Below are positions 44,201 to 53,198 of a stretch of DNA of 64,000 nucleotides, in pieces. The notes below the pieces were generated by a model. It worked only from the letters and a program-made list of their open reading frames with translations, had not been told where the DNA came from and made no database searches. This DNA is from CAZOLI01 sp964580675. GTDB lineage: Bacteria > Planctomycetota > MHYJ01 > CAYXQY01. Numbering within the stretch: position 1 is the stretch's first letter; every line of letters starts with the position of its first letter. The translations under genes and the position numbers were made by a program. The stretch spans positions 1 through 64,000 of the forward strand of contig CAZOLI010000002.1 of the NCBI GenBank assembly GCA_964580675.1, written 5' to 3'.

Positions 44201-47200
44201 CTCCCGAAAACGTGGAGAGTGAAATGCGGAATTCCGTTTCGTTTGTGGAGGAACCCGGCTTCCCCAGAGTTGCCATTGGCCTTGACTCTTCGTCGGGAGC
44301 GGAATTGCGGTTTCCGGCCCGATCAACGCCGGTCAGGAATAACTCCACGGTGCCTTTTTTCGGCAACGTAGAGACCATGGATTGTCTGTCGGAGTCGATG
44401 TGCCCCATTTTTTTCCAGGTTTTGCTTCCCGGTGTTCGATACCAGAGAACCCCATCTTCCACACCGGCCGGTCCCACATCGTTTATTCGGTAGTTAATCT
44501 GAATTTTCTGTGCATTTTGAGACCTGCGCCGGACCTCATTTAATTCTCGCAGTGGTGGATTGGTGTCCAGATCAATGGATACGGTTTCTCCGACCGTTAC
44601 CCGTTTCCCACTTTCGTCCCGTGCTGAAATACGAAGCGAAACCCCCTTTGCCGTTATTTCGGGAAGTTTCGTTTTCCTCGGTTTCGACACGTTCAGAGGA
44701 AGGTTGGTGTCGAGTGGTGTCCACGTTCCGTTCGGAGGTTGGTACTCAATGCGTACGGAGTCTTCCTGGAAGTTTGAAGGGGAAAGTTTCCAGCTGGCTT
44801 TTACGGTGCTTCCCCCTCTGTAAAGGTTTTTCGAGGCAAAAATTTTCGACTTCGTGGAATCTTCCTCATTCTCCTGAGGCTCCTGGTTTTCCTTGCCGGA
44901 GGAGGAAACGGTAAACGTCGTTCCATCATTTGTTCGGCGTTCACTGTTACCGGCGTTATCCACCCCCGTCAGCTGAAATTCGTATTTCCCTCTGGAAAGT
45001 GAAACGGGAATCCTGCCGCTGTTGCCGTCCGTTGTTTTGAGGAGATGCCAGTACGGATCTCCGGACGTTCGGTAGTGGACCTGTAATTTTTTCAACCCTG
45101 CCGGACCTCTTTCTCCCCCATCCGCCGTGATGTAGACGGTGCTATTTTTTTCTTCTATGTTCGAAATCTTGAACGCCGGCGGGGAGTGATCGATGGTGAT
45201 CCGGTTTTCAAGAGTCACCGTGTTTGAATGCCCCACCCGATCAACTGCGGTCAATTCGACCGTGCCCTGATCCGTTTCCGGACGACCGGTCGTGTCCAGT
45301 TCACAGGAGCCCTCCGGTCCTCCGGATGATTCCAGCACGGTCCAGTTTGATTGTCCGTCCGGGGAGAACCGGACGGTAACGGGGGTTTCTCCGGCGTGTC
45401 TGTCATTGACAATCCATTTTATCCGAATTGATTCACCCTCCCGGACTGTTGGGGAGGTCTTCGGATGTACGATCCGAACCTCCGGTTTCTGTGTGTCGAC
45501 AACAATACTTTGCCGGATGTCCGTGGAAGGATCGGGTGTGGCCATGTTGTTTCCGGCATGATCCCCAGCTCGTGCGTAGAGATCGTATGTGCCATCGTTC
45601 AGATCAGCCGAGAAGGAAATACGTTTCTCGCCGTCGGGAACCGTTTTTTGTGCCACTTTTTTCCATTTGTTTTCGGATGTTTCCCGGGTCCAGAGTTCGA
45701 CGAAATCCACACCGGCTTTGCCGCGATCGCTAACCTCTACGTCAAGGGACACCTCCTCATCGGTGTAAACGGGCTGGCTTACCGGATGATTAGCCTGGTC
45801 TCCCTGAGCAATCATGCTTATTCGTGGTTTCCGGCCATCAACAGTTATTGGTTCATCCAGCAGACCCAGCGGAGACTGGTTGGAATCGTTTTGGCTCGTT
45901 AGCCGGAACTGGATCTGTTCTCCGTGTTTGTCGGGAACCGTCCATTTCACTGAATTGGTTCCCGGCTCCATTCCTCTTGATATTTTGCCCCAGGCTCCGT
46001 TGTTTCTTGATACTTCCAGATCCAGGTTTTCGCGAAGGCCCTCCTTCTGCTCTGTTTCCCACCGAATCGTCAGGGGGGATCCCGCCTTCACAACCTGACC
46101 GGGCCGGGGAGACTGGAACTGAAATGATGATTGTTTCCCCTCATGTTCATACACGTATTGTGGGCGATCTCCTTCGGAGGGAGGTTTCTGCGCGGCGTCT
46201 CGTTCCCTTGCGGGTTTGCTGGACACGGTAATGCTACAGCCGAAACGATCCGGATTCCGGTCAAGTTTTAATGTTTTGGGGGATTTCGGGTTACCGGTTT
46301 CTGGAGAAAGCGAAGACCAGGTCTTTCCCCCATCATGCGTTACGTGGAGCTGGGTGCGATCAATGGGAGCAAACCCCTGGTTCTTTGTTTTGTAGTGAAC
46401 AAGGTACGTTCCGTCATCCTGTTTTTCGACGTTCGTTACGTAGCCGTTCGGAGACCGGTAATCCACCCGGACATTTCGGGCTTTCGTTCTGGTTCTGTTT
46501 TCAAATGCATCGGATCCTTTCAGTCGAATCTGCATCTGCTCGAGGTGCTTTTTCGGCACCGGAAGTGCCCATTTCTCCCGGGAGGAATCGAGGGTTCCTT
46601 TTGTGTTCCAGGTTCCGTCCGGGCTCTGTCTGATCTGGACCTCCACCCCATTTTTAAGGGGATGCGGATCGCTGTAGTTCCATTCTACGTTAACGGTTTT
46701 GCCCCCGGTCAGTATCTGTTCTGAAGATGGCTTTAAAAGTTGAAGTTCAGGCGGCCTGGTATCAATGGTTATTGTGTGCATCGGGTCCGTACCCGATTCA
46801 GGAGTCCGGGTGGCGTTTCCCAGGCGATCCTCGGACGCCAGGTAAAGGCCAACCATTCCGTCTGAGGAGGTCATCTGGAAGGGGGAGGTACGATCAAGGT
46901 CCTTTCCGTACAGGTGCCAGGTCTCGCCGTCATCGGGTGAGAAATACATTTCGATGGTTCGAATCCCTGCGTCTCCATGGTCCTTGGCCTTATAGGAAAC
47001 CTCAAAGTTTGTTTCGCTGGATCGAGGTGGTCCCGTTATCCGAACAGTGGGTGGTTTCCCGTCGACGGAAAAGGACTCCCGGGACGTAGTTGACACCGAA
47101 TTCCCCGCCCGGTCTTTCACGGTGATCCGTATTTTACAGTCCGAGGATGTGAAATCCGGTGTCCAGGAGAAAACACCGTTGTTTTCGGTCTCCTCCGTCA

Positions 47201-47840
47201 GGATGGACCAGGTTTTGCCACCGTCTTGCGATAGCTGCAATTTGATTGGTTTTTTCTGCAGGTGAGCATCTTTTGCCGTCCAGCGAATAATTTCCTTCTG
47301 ACGAGCCGGAAGAAGTTCTCCCCCGTTGGGATAAAGCAGTGAAACGGAGGGGGAACTGGTATCCACAGTTACTTCCTGTTCGGGAATGGTTGATCGTCCG
47401 GGTGCCGGATCATCCGGTGCCCTCTGCACAAATCCATATGTGCCATCTCCCTCCGAATTGAATTTGATGGTATTCCGGTCTTTCGGTCGTTTGACTTTCC
47501 GTACCCGTGACCAGTTTCGTCCGCCGTCTTTCGTTACCCAGAGCACAACCCGGTCTCCCGGTTTAAAGCGTTTGTGGATTCGAAGGGATACGGTTTTGTT
47601 GTTTGTAAACGTCCCCGTCAATTGGCCACCGTTCTGATTGGAGGCCGGGATGACATTTCGGGACGTACCGGTTCCGGCCGGCCGTAGAATCGGTGGAGGA
47701 CCTTTTTCGACATCCGATGATTGATCCCGGGTCTGATCCGGGGATTTCGGGGTGCAGGTGGCGGCCAGAAGTGCAAGAAGAGGAAGCAGGAGAACGAAAA
47801 GGACATTCAAATTTTTTCTTGTTCCCTTTTGTTTGCTCAT
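41250..47840 (-). CDS. Giant modular lipoprotein: 18 Ig-like modules plus TPR
   Basis: A 2196-residue predicted surface lipoprotein. The signal peptide ends at lipobox LLALLAATC (Cys near 29). From about 45 to 1900 I count 18 beta-sandwich modules of about 100 residues in strict alternation of two types. Type A carries YRGG or PNGGE followed by xIxW, a sporadic DGGKTW, and a W-x-P near its middle, ending in AGN... xID. Type B carries AGhxxVxLW, GxxW, GxYxhxhxAxDxAGN and ends VDT. A charged Glu/Lys linker (about 1900-1985) leads to TPR-like helices (about 1986-2190: YKELINQVLMLLKQEKYQKA). It is embedded between purQ and the mgtC-like gene at 7 and 17 bases. The function is unknown; adhesion or a periplasmic scaffold is a guess. 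Confidence 0.88.
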   Translation of the reverse strand: MSKQKGTRKNLNVLFVLLLPLLALLAATCTPKSPDQTRDQSSDVEKGPPPILRPAGTGTSRNVIPASNQNGGQLTGTFTNNKTVSLRIHKRFKPGDRVVLWVTKDGGRNWSRVRKVKRPKDRNTIKFNSEGDGTYGFVQRAPDDPAPGRSTIPEQEVTVDTSSPSVSLLYPNGGELLPARQKEIIRWTAKDAHLQKKPIKLQLSQDGGKTWSILTEETENNGVFSWTPDFTSSDCKIRITVKDRAGNSVSTTSRESFSVDGKPPTVRITGPPRSSETNFEVSYKAKDHGDAGIRTIEMYFSPDDGETWHLYGKDLDRTSPFQMTSSDGMVGLYLASEDRLGNATRTPESGTDPMHTITIDTRPPELQLLKPSSEQILTGGKTVNVEWNYSDPHPLKNGVEVQIRQSPDGTWNTKGTLDSSREKWALPVPKKHLEQMQIRLKGSDAFENRTRTKARNVRVDYRSPNGYVTNVEKQDDGTYLVHYKTKNQGFAPIDRTQLHVTHDGGKTWSSLSPETGNPKSPKTLKLDRNPDRFGCSITVSSKPARERDAAQKPPSEGDRPQYVYEHEGKQSSFQFQSPRPGQVVKAGSPLTIRWETEQKEGLRENLDLEVSRNNGAWGKISRGMEPGTNSVKWTVPDKHGEQIQFRLTSQNDSNQSPLGLLDEPITVDGRKPRISMIAQGDQANHPVSQPVYTDEEVSLDVEVSDRGKAGVDFVELWTRETSENKWKKVAQKTVPDGEKRISFSADLNDGTYDLYARAGDHAGNNMATPDPSTDIRQSIVVDTQKPEVRIVHPKTSPTVREGESIRIKWIVNDRHAGETPVTVRFSPDGQSNWTVLESSGGPEGSCELDTTGRPETDQGTVELTAVDRVGHSNTVTLENRITIDHSPPAFKISNIEEKNSTVYITADGGERGPAGLKKLQVHYRTSGDPYWHLLKTTDGNSGRIPVSLSRGKYEFQLTGVDNAGNSERRTNDGTTFTVSSSGKENQEPQENEEDSTKSKIFASKNLYRGGSTVKASWKLSPSNFQEDSVRIEYQPPNGTWTPLDTNLPLNVSKPRKTKLPEITAKGVSLRISARDESGKRVTVGETVSIDLDTNPPLRELNEVRRRSQNAQKIQINYRINDVGPAGVEDGVLWYRTPGSKTWKKMGHIDSDRQSMVSTLPKKGTVELFLTGVDRAGNRNSAPDEESRPMATLGKPGSSTNETEFRISLSTFSGGNVYRGGEQQLYIAYSTRGGSIQENSVSYYYSTNGGNSWNLIASGQPDSGRYLWSIPEITTGSAKVKVEVKDKKGNTHTAVSADTFTIDSSQPAAYPKGPKTASSLPVEINYVRKGGPEKVDISSVRLWYRKANNRTWTKGPKITFGEKLSFQPHNEGRYLIHLTAQNKYGWETKKPEPGDMGQMEILVDTTPPNVELDVLSRSNDKKNAKRTSQNSLNVRWKVYDQNPEIGSVTARWESDALENGSKKIASGLPLEGTREFKLPNEASKSATKLVIEATDRTGNRGNAAAGPFRIDNTTPSWTLNGPELSKTPDVNLTADIDTKGQNDLKWIELWTSENGGQTWEKQYRIQEQRNDKLQFDAEQDGEYGFYLVISDLSRNKTRKPTPGTKPAATTLVDTTQPELQVDVPDYENKIYRGGEHIPVKWNLTEENPAGKPISLSWRMGSDGSWNQIAKSTSPKGKHNWKLPKVTNNSVWLRVTGEDRTGRIDLKEIGPLVIDSTPPRVMAIKGPDRTFQRKFSLKVNVADQGAAGLHQWNLFITRDNGKTWRFFDSYKSSSKTITIRRPHGKYGFAVQGEDHAGNVGPKPSSSEHIQKTVFVDFSKPDISLNVPGDLILGGGNQYTIKWETGSDKIRPGSVKLMYSRNGGQTWETISSGMDDTGRYNWNVPKITTLRAKLKIEATGKNGVTGTDVTETNFVITSEEPVVKPSGARELKPDKDGADRNRDQNKETDRKTGKTDSTHEEKAPENVETAEKEQQEPETYSWEQDVFQYPEFKEPQLTPNGEKHKNSERYKELINQVLMLLKQEKYQKALSKLEQVRELIPEEPQHELLSGYTKMKQNGDPSSYLPHFRQAVEKAPENGGFQFWLGVGLLEAGNHQQASSIFRTVQKTDGRAESLLLHGISLYQKGDYSEAAKKISSFLKLHSASARGQYYAGMSYFNIGNWNAAARHYKNYLDLGEDPERLSNIETRLKLINRATETR

Positions 47841-47847
47841 GTCGGTT

Positions 47848-48684
47848 TTAGTGACCCCCGGAAAAAAACCGGTTTTGAATAGTGTTTACGCCGTTTTGTA
47901 TTATTTTTAGTCCATCCGGTTGTTGTTTGTTCTTCCACCTCGTCCACTTCGGGTGTTGAAAGGACGAGTAAAATCGTTCCGGATGAGGCATCATTCCCAG
48001 TATTCGACCCGTTGGGTCGGATATGCCCGCAATATGATCCGTTGATCCATTCGGGTTCCAGGGGTATTCCGGTTCACGGTCATCCGGTGTTGTGTAACGA
48101 AAGATAATTTGATCGTTTTCCTTGAGTTCCTGGAGTACGTTTCCGGATTCCGGACGGTTGTCCGAACTGTGGCTCCGTCGAGTAGCGGATACGAATTTGC
48201 CCTCGGCGTGAGCAACCGGAAGGAACACCTGTTCCTCTTCGTTTGTTATAAATTCGGATGTTTGCGAATTTACCTTTAAGTGGACCCATCTGTCCTCAAA
48301 TTTTCCGGAGTCGTTTTCAGCAAGAGTAATCTTCTGTTCGCGGCTGTTATTTCCCGGTAACAATCCTGCTTTTGCAAGCACCTGAAATCCATTACAGATA
48401 CCGAGTATTAATTTTCCCTTCTCTATGAACCGGTTGAATTCCTCCCACATGAGATGTTCGATTTCACTGGCAAAAATACGTCCTGCTCCGACGTGATCCC
48501 CATAACTGAAGCCCCCGGGTATAACGATGATATGATAGTCCGAGAGCAGGTCGGTCTCCTCGGTAAGTTTCCGAATTTGAACACGTTCCGGTTCGGCACC
48601 GGCGGCCCGGAACGCCCGGATGGTTTCCCGGTCGCAGTTGGTGCCTGCTGCGACGAGAACAAGAACTCGAACCTGACTTTCCAT
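47848..48684 (-). CDS. purQ: Phosphoribosylformylglycinamidine synthase, glutaminase subunit
   Basis: Supplies ammonia from glutamine to PurL in purine synthesis. The protein is 278 residues from ATG 48684, a start chosen because MESQVRVLVLVAAGTNCDRE is the family N-terminus; longer versions would overlap the upstream gene. Motifs: IIVIPGGFSYGDHVGAGRIFA, the nucleophile in LGICNGFQVLAKAGLLPG, and the catalytic His-Glu in MMPHPERF. Neither purL nor purS is in the window, although purD is at 5263. It sits 7 bases after the DUF1015 gene and 7 before the giant lipoprotein gene. Confidence 0.96.
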   Translation of the reverse strand: MESQVRVLVLVAAGTNCDRETIRAFRAAGAEPERVQIRKLTEETDLLSDYHIIVIPGGFSYGDHVGAGRIFASEIEHLMWEEFNRFIEKGKLILGICNGFQVLAKAGLLPGNNSREQKITLAENDSGKFEDRWVHLKVNSQTSEFITNEEEQVFLPVAHAEGKFVSATRRSHSSDNRPESGNVLQELKENDQIIFRYTTPDDREPEYPWNPNGSTDHIAGISDPTGRILGMMPHPERFYSSFQHPKWTRWKNKQQPDGLKIIQNGVNTIQNRFFSGGH

Positions 48685-48691
48685 ATAACAA

Positions 48692-50071
48692 TTACGAGGA
48701 TTCCGCGTCGTCAATACGGGAAAAGACGAGACCACTCGGTATTTTTGGGTAGAAGTCCGTGGATTTCTGGGGCATTTTTTCGCCCTGTCCGGCGACGTCA
48801 AGAACTTCCTGTACGTCGGTGGGATTCATAACGAACCCGAGCTGGGCGTCTCCGTTCCGAACCTTCTGAAATACCTCCTCCTCATGCCGGTGATAACTGA
48901 GGTATTTCCCCTCTTCGATTTCAGCCGGCGTGATGTCCAGAACGTGTTCAAGGACGAGGGATTCGAGGACGTTGACATCCAGCTGACACCATTCGTCGGA
49001 TTTGTCCGACGGGAACAGCCCGTCCGGCAATTCCTCCTCTCCCACGGAGATCTGTAGCAGTTCGTCGTGACCGGCAAGGACCACCCCAAAACTGTGTTGG
49101 TCAATTCCTTCGAACCGGACGTCTTCGAGGAATTCTTCCTTCTGGTGTGCAACCGCGTCCTCACCGTCGAAATTCAGCGGGTACCGCGTCACGTCAAAAT
49201 TCCTGGAGAGGGCTTCGATAAACCGATCGCCGTCAAAATCTTCCAGACCGGTTAACACACGATGAGACGGGTAAATAAACAGCCCCGAGTCATCGGCGCT
49301 TACAAAAACCGCCATCCGTTTTCCGGCGGTTTCCGTCGCCGGATCATCCTGCTGTTTAAGTTCCTCGAAGTAATTAAGAGCCGTTTCGTATCGGTGATGT
49401 CCGTCCGCAATAACCACCTGTTTTTCCCTCATCAGGCGCTGGATGCGCTGAATGGTGGCTGTGTCCCGGGTCGCCCAGAGACGGTGGTGCTGGTCTTCGC
49501 CGACTCGGGCTTCCGCGACCGGTGACGTATTTTTTACCTCTTCGAGTTTGTTCTGAATCCGGTTTTCATCCCCTCCCCCGAACAGGAAGAAGATCGGTTC
49601 GAGGTTGGTACGCGTTGCTCGCAGGAGGCGCAGTCGGTCCGCTTTCGGACCGGACATGGTTTTTTCGTGGGCGTGTACCGAACCCTCGCCGTAGGATTCG
49701 AGTTCACAGAGGGAAAAGAAACCCGTTCGTTCCCGGCGTTTCCCGTGTCCGTCGGTAAACTCAACGGAATAGACGTAAAGGCACGGGTCTTCATCCTGAG
49801 TAAATACACCTTCCTCCCGCCATTGTTCCAGAAACGCCGCCGCCTGTTCGTATTTGTCCTCCGGGAGATTCTCCTGATGATCTCCTCGGTTCAGGATGAG
49901 ACGCACAAAATTATACGGTGATTTCTGGTAATAGGTATCCTGCATCCGGTCGGAAATTTTGTCGTAGGGCTGCGTAACGAGGTCATCGAGGTTTGCAACG
50001 GTTTCCTTTTGTTCGACGCCGGGGTGTTCCAGATTGTATCGATACCCTTTAAACGGATGAATATCTACCAT
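48692..50071 (-). CDS. DUF1015-family protein
   Basis: A 459-residue cytoplasmic protein of unknown function, family DUF1015. Characteristic pieces: IHPFKGYRYN at the start, DDLVTQPYDKIS, HEKTMSGPKADRLRLLRATRTN with PIFFLF, and the central VVIADGHHRYETALNY. It is 4 bases downstream of serA; DUF1015 genes next to serA/serC are a recurring arrangement, which suggests a link to serine metabolism. No catalytic activity is established for the family. Confidence 0.93.
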   Translation of the reverse strand: MVDIHPFKGYRYNLEHPGVEQKETVANLDDLVTQPYDKISDRMQDTYYQKSPYNFVRLILNRGDHQENLPEDKYEQAAAFLEQWREEGVFTQDEDPCLYVYSVEFTDGHGKRRERTGFFSLCELESYGEGSVHAHEKTMSGPKADRLRLLRATRTNLEPIFFLFGGGDENRIQNKLEEVKNTSPVAEARVGEDQHHRLWATRDTATIQRIQRLMREKQVVIADGHHRYETALNYFEELKQQDDPATETAGKRMAVFVSADDSGLFIYPSHRVLTGLEDFDGDRFIEALSRNFDVTRYPLNFDGEDAVAHQKEEFLEDVRFEGIDQHSFGVVLAGHDELLQISVGEEELPDGLFPSDKSDEWCQLDVNVLESLVLEHVLDITPAEIEEGKYLSYHRHEEEVFQKVRNGDAQLGFVMNPTDVQEVLDVAGQGEKMPQKSTDFYPKIPSGLVFSRIDDAESS

Positions 50072-50075
50072 GAGA

Positions 50076-50999
50076 TTAGTTCAGGAAAAAATTTTGAATG
50101 TTGGAGACAACTTCCTCTCCGACTCTCTTCTGGGTCTCCCGTGTATTGGCCCCGAGGTGCGGTGAGAGAACGACGTTCTGGAGGTTTCGGAATGGATGGT
50201 CTTCGGGAAGGGGTTCTTCCTGGTAAACGTCGACGCCCGCCATGGCAATTGATTCCTCCCGGAGGGCATTGACAAGAGCCTCTTCATTCACCACCCCACC
50301 CCGGGCCGTGTTGATCAGAACGGCGTCTTCTTTCATTTTTGAGAGTTCCTCCCGGTCGATCATGTGATGGGTTTGTTCGTTGTGAGGCACATGAAGGCTA
50401 ACAACATCCGATCTGGAGAGGAGTTCGTCCTGTTCGATGATCGAGATCCGTGTGTCACCGAGACGGTCCGAAATGTCGTTTGGATTCCGTTTGGTCGACA
50501 GGATTTGGGCCCCGAACGCATCCGCTCGAAGAGCCACTTCGGTTCCGATTCGACCCAGTCCGACAAGGCCGATGGACTTATCGTACAGTTCCTGCCCCTT
50601 TAATGCTGATTTTTCCCATTTTCCCGATTTCATACCTGCGTCTGCCCGGGGAAGGTAACGGAAGCAGGCAATCATAAGACCGAGGGTTAGTTCCGCGACG
50701 CCGATCGAACTGGCGGACGGAGTGTTATCGACTTCTACCCCGCGCTCCCGGGCTGCATCCAGATCGATGTTATCCAGCCCAACGCCCGCGCGTATTATGT
50801 ATTGAAGGTTGGTGGTCCGTGACAGAAATTCTTCATTTACGGTCGTCGCGGAGCGCACGACAATCGCGCTGGCGTCCCCGATGGTCTGCGGCAATCTGTT
50901 TTTTTTCACGTCGGTGGCGTCGATGACCTCCAGGTCCATGCGTTCCAGTTCCTGAAGGGCTTCCTCCGCAATTGGGTCACAGATGACAACCTTGTTCAT
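50076..50999 (-). CDS. serA: D-3-phosphoglycerate dehydrogenase, short form
   Basis: NAD-dependent oxidation of 3-phosphoglycerate, first step of serine synthesis. The 307 residues hold only the substrate- and NAD-binding domains: RAGVGLDNIDLDAA, GLVGLGRIGTEVALRADAFG, LINTARGGVVNEEAL and a catalytic His in LSPHLGANTRE. The C-terminal ACT domain that gives serine feedback in long forms is missing, so this enzyme is probably not inhibited that way. Other 2-hydroxyacid dehydrogenases look alike, but the GLDNID and HLGANT forms fit SerA. It is first of the six-gene operon down to 39545. Confidence 0.9.
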   Translation of the reverse strand: MNKVVICDPIAEEALQELERMDLEVIDATDVKKNRLPQTIGDASAIVVRSATTVNEEFLSRTTNLQYIIRAGVGLDNIDLDAARERGVEVDNTPSASSIGVAELTLGLMIACFRYLPRADAGMKSGKWEKSALKGQELYDKSIGLVGLGRIGTEVALRADAFGAQILSTKRNPNDISDRLGDTRISIIEQDELLSRSDVVSLHVPHNEQTHHMIDREELSKMKEDAVLINTARGGVVNEEALVNALREESIAMAGVDVYQEEPLPEDHPFRNLQNVVLSPHLGANTRETQKRVGEEVVSNIQNFFLN

Positions 51000-51335
51000 A
51001 GGGCGTGACGGAATGAGGATGACGTTCTCGAAGATCAGTTTCTGATCGGAGCAACCAAAAAACCAGCCCCGTCATTTGAGGCATGAATTTCATGGCCAGT
51101 CAGGAAATATTATATCGAACCGCATGGGAAAATAAAATTCAGAGAACGTGTGTGAACGGAGAAGAACCGGGAAACTAATGATGTTGATGAGAACGTCAAT
51201 TAGTGTGAGCACTTTCTCGGTGTCCCCTTTGTTTGCTTGAATTTCGGCCCCAGTAGAAATATAGTGATTGTGTCCCAAAATTTGGATATTTATACTGGAT
51301 TTTAGACAAAGAATCTGGCCAGTTCGGTTCAGGAT
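51000..51335. other. Divergent promoter region serA / sigma-54 activator
   Basis: On the plus strand, a good promoter lies at 51268-51296. On the minus strand, TATAAT (51114-51109) with a weak TTTTAT about 17 bases upstream could drive the serA operon. Near 51026 there is a small palindromic GATCAGTTTCTGATC. No riboswitch or RNA gene was recognised. Confidence 0.45.
51268..51296 (+). promoter_or_regulatory. Sigma70-like promoter of the sigma-54 activator gene
   Basis: -35 TTGTGT (51268-51273), 17-base spacer, -10 TATACT (51291-51296). The start of transcription would be near 51303. Confidence 0.55.
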
Positions 51336-52955
51336 GTGGCGTTGGGAGTCGGGTCTCGGGCCGGATGCCCGTTAATGGAGTTAGAATTTTCTCGGGAACA
51401 TATTTTGATCACGGAGGATTCCGTCAAAACAGAAACATCGGTGCCAGACGGGGAAATGTATGCCTCCGTCATGTATTTCCTGAAGGACCTCTGTGATGAT
51501 TTCCGGTTTGACTTTGCCTCACTGGCATTTCTGACACGACCGGAGGGAGCGATTTTCGGTCGTACCACGTACTGGCAGGACGGTAGAGCTCCGAAAACGC
51601 AGAATTTCAGGGCCCCGAACATAGAGGAGGTTCTTTTTTCCCGGGGTCGCCCGAAGAACACGTATTCCCCGTGGCCGGAAGAGGCGAAGGTGATTGAAAC
51701 CGGTCAACCACTTGTTTCCGACGGTTCCGAGGTGGAGGGATGGCCCTACAGTGCTTCGGATGCTTCAGGTCAGCTTCTGGTTCTACCACTTAACTATCAG
51801 GAGGGTATTTTCGGGGTTCTGCTGGCGGGTCTGTCCGGTGATGAGGTTCCGGAAGATGCTGATGGGCATCCCCTTGTTGATCAGATTCAGGCGGTTCTGG
51901 CCGCCCGTGCTTTTTTGTTTGCTCGATTATGGTTGACGGCCAGTGGCCGTTCGGAGGCCCCCCATCCTCTTGTGGTAGGCGAGACCGAAGAGTGGGAGGA
52001 CACGGTTGAGCATCTTCAGCAGGCGGCTGAATTTGAGTTTCCCGTTTATATTTATGGGGAGCGAGGGACGGGAAAGGAACTGGCCACTGATTTTATCCAC
52101 CATTTCGGGCCCCGGGCGAATGAACCGTTTGTGAAAGTGAATTGTGCGTCCATTCCCGAATCCATCTCGGAAAGCGAACTGTTCGGTCATCGTGCGGGGG
52201 CTTTTACGGGGGCAACAACAGAACGGGAGGGCCGGTTTATGAAAGCGGATGGGGGCACACTGTTGCTGGACGAAATTGGTGAGCTCTCCATGGACAACCA
52301 GAAAAAGCTCCTCCGGGTGATTCAAACTGGTGAAATTACGCCCCTCGGAGCGGGTGAGCCGAGGCAGGTGGACGTTCGAGTCATCTGTTCTACCAATACG
52401 CATCTGGAGGGAGCCGTTCGTCGAGGGAATTTCCGATCCGATCTGTTTGACCGCCTGAACGTCCTGAAATTGAATCTTCCTCCTCTTCGTCGATGGAAAG
52501 GAAAAATTCCGGAACTGGCCGGGATGTACCTCAAGGAAGTAACGGAACATCAGGGGAGCAGTTCCATCCGGTTTTCGGAAGGTGCGTTCGAGGAGCTGAA
52601 GTCCTACTCGTACCCCGGCAACTGTCGAGAATTATACAACATTGTTCGAAAGTTATTTGTGCGGGTCCGGGAAGGTCAAATAACGGCCCGCGACGTGGAG
52701 ACGCTTCTGAATGAGCGAGGCGAAGAAGAACAGAAGGGGGGGCGATCCGTACCGGTGTCGTTCCGTCAGATATTTGCGAATTCCAAAAATCCGTCCGTTC
52801 TGAAGGACCGGGCGGAATTTCTGTTTCTGAAAAAATCACTGAAGGAACACGATGGCAACGTGGATCGGATTTCGGACGATTGGGGTTGTTCCCGGCAAAA
52901 CATTTACCGGCTGTGCAACAAACACGACCTGACCCCGCGTGAATTTCGCTCCTGA
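51336..52955 (+). CDS. Sigma-54-dependent transcriptional activator with GAF-like sensor
   Basis: An enhancer-binding protein that remodels sigma-54 RNA polymerase. Of 539 residues, about 30-200 look like a GAF sensor (LCDDFRFDFASLAFL, LLVLPLNYQEGIFGVLLAG). The AAA+ domain (about 205-440) has Walker A GERGTGKELA, the sigma-54 loop GAFTGATTEREGRF, Walker B GGTLLLDEIGELS, and FRSDLFDRLNVLKLNLPPLR. A Fis-like helix-turn-helix is at the end (VDRISDDWGCSRQNIYRL). The start may be GTG 51336 or ATG 51375. It has no receiver domain, so it is probably controlled by a ligand or partner. Its targets are unknown; the PAS protein downstream is a candidate partner. Confidence 0.93.
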   Translation: MALGVGSRAGCPLMELEFSREHILITEDSVKTETSVPDGEMYASVMYFLKDLCDDFRFDFASLAFLTRPEGAIFGRTTYWQDGRAPKTQNFRAPNIEEVLFSRGRPKNTYSPWPEEAKVIETGQPLVSDGSEVEGWPYSASDASGQLLVLPLNYQEGIFGVLLAGLSGDEVPEDADGHPLVDQIQAVLAARAFLFARLWLTASGRSEAPHPLVVGETEEWEDTVEHLQQAAEFEFPVYIYGERGTGKELATDFIHHFGPRANEPFVKVNCASIPESISESELFGHRAGAFTGATTEREGRFMKADGGTLLLDEIGELSMDNQKKLLRVIQTGEITPLGAGEPRQVDVRVICSTNTHLEGAVRRGNFRSDLFDRLNVLKLNLPPLRRWKGKIPELAGMYLKEVTEHQGSSSIRFSEGAFEELKSYSYPGNCRELYNIVRKLFVRVREGQITARDVETLLNERGEEEQKGGRSVPVSFRQIFANSKNPSVLKDRAEFLFLKKSLKEHDGNVDRISDDWGCSRQNIYRLCNKHDLTPREFRS

Positions 52956-53198
52956 TGATCCTAACAGCACGAATAGTTGTAGTCGTTTCCAGGGGGGCGA
53001 GATATCCTGGAGGTGAAAGAGGTTAATCGGATTGCTTTTCTGTCTTGTGGCAAAATAACCTGTCCTACCCGGATTTTTAAAAAATTTGGTCATGTTTTTC
53101 CGGTTTTGATTATCGTGATGTTATTTTATCGGAAGGCGGAGATTCAGATTGCTAAATCATAACCACAATTTCCGATTATCTCGAATTACTGAAACCTG

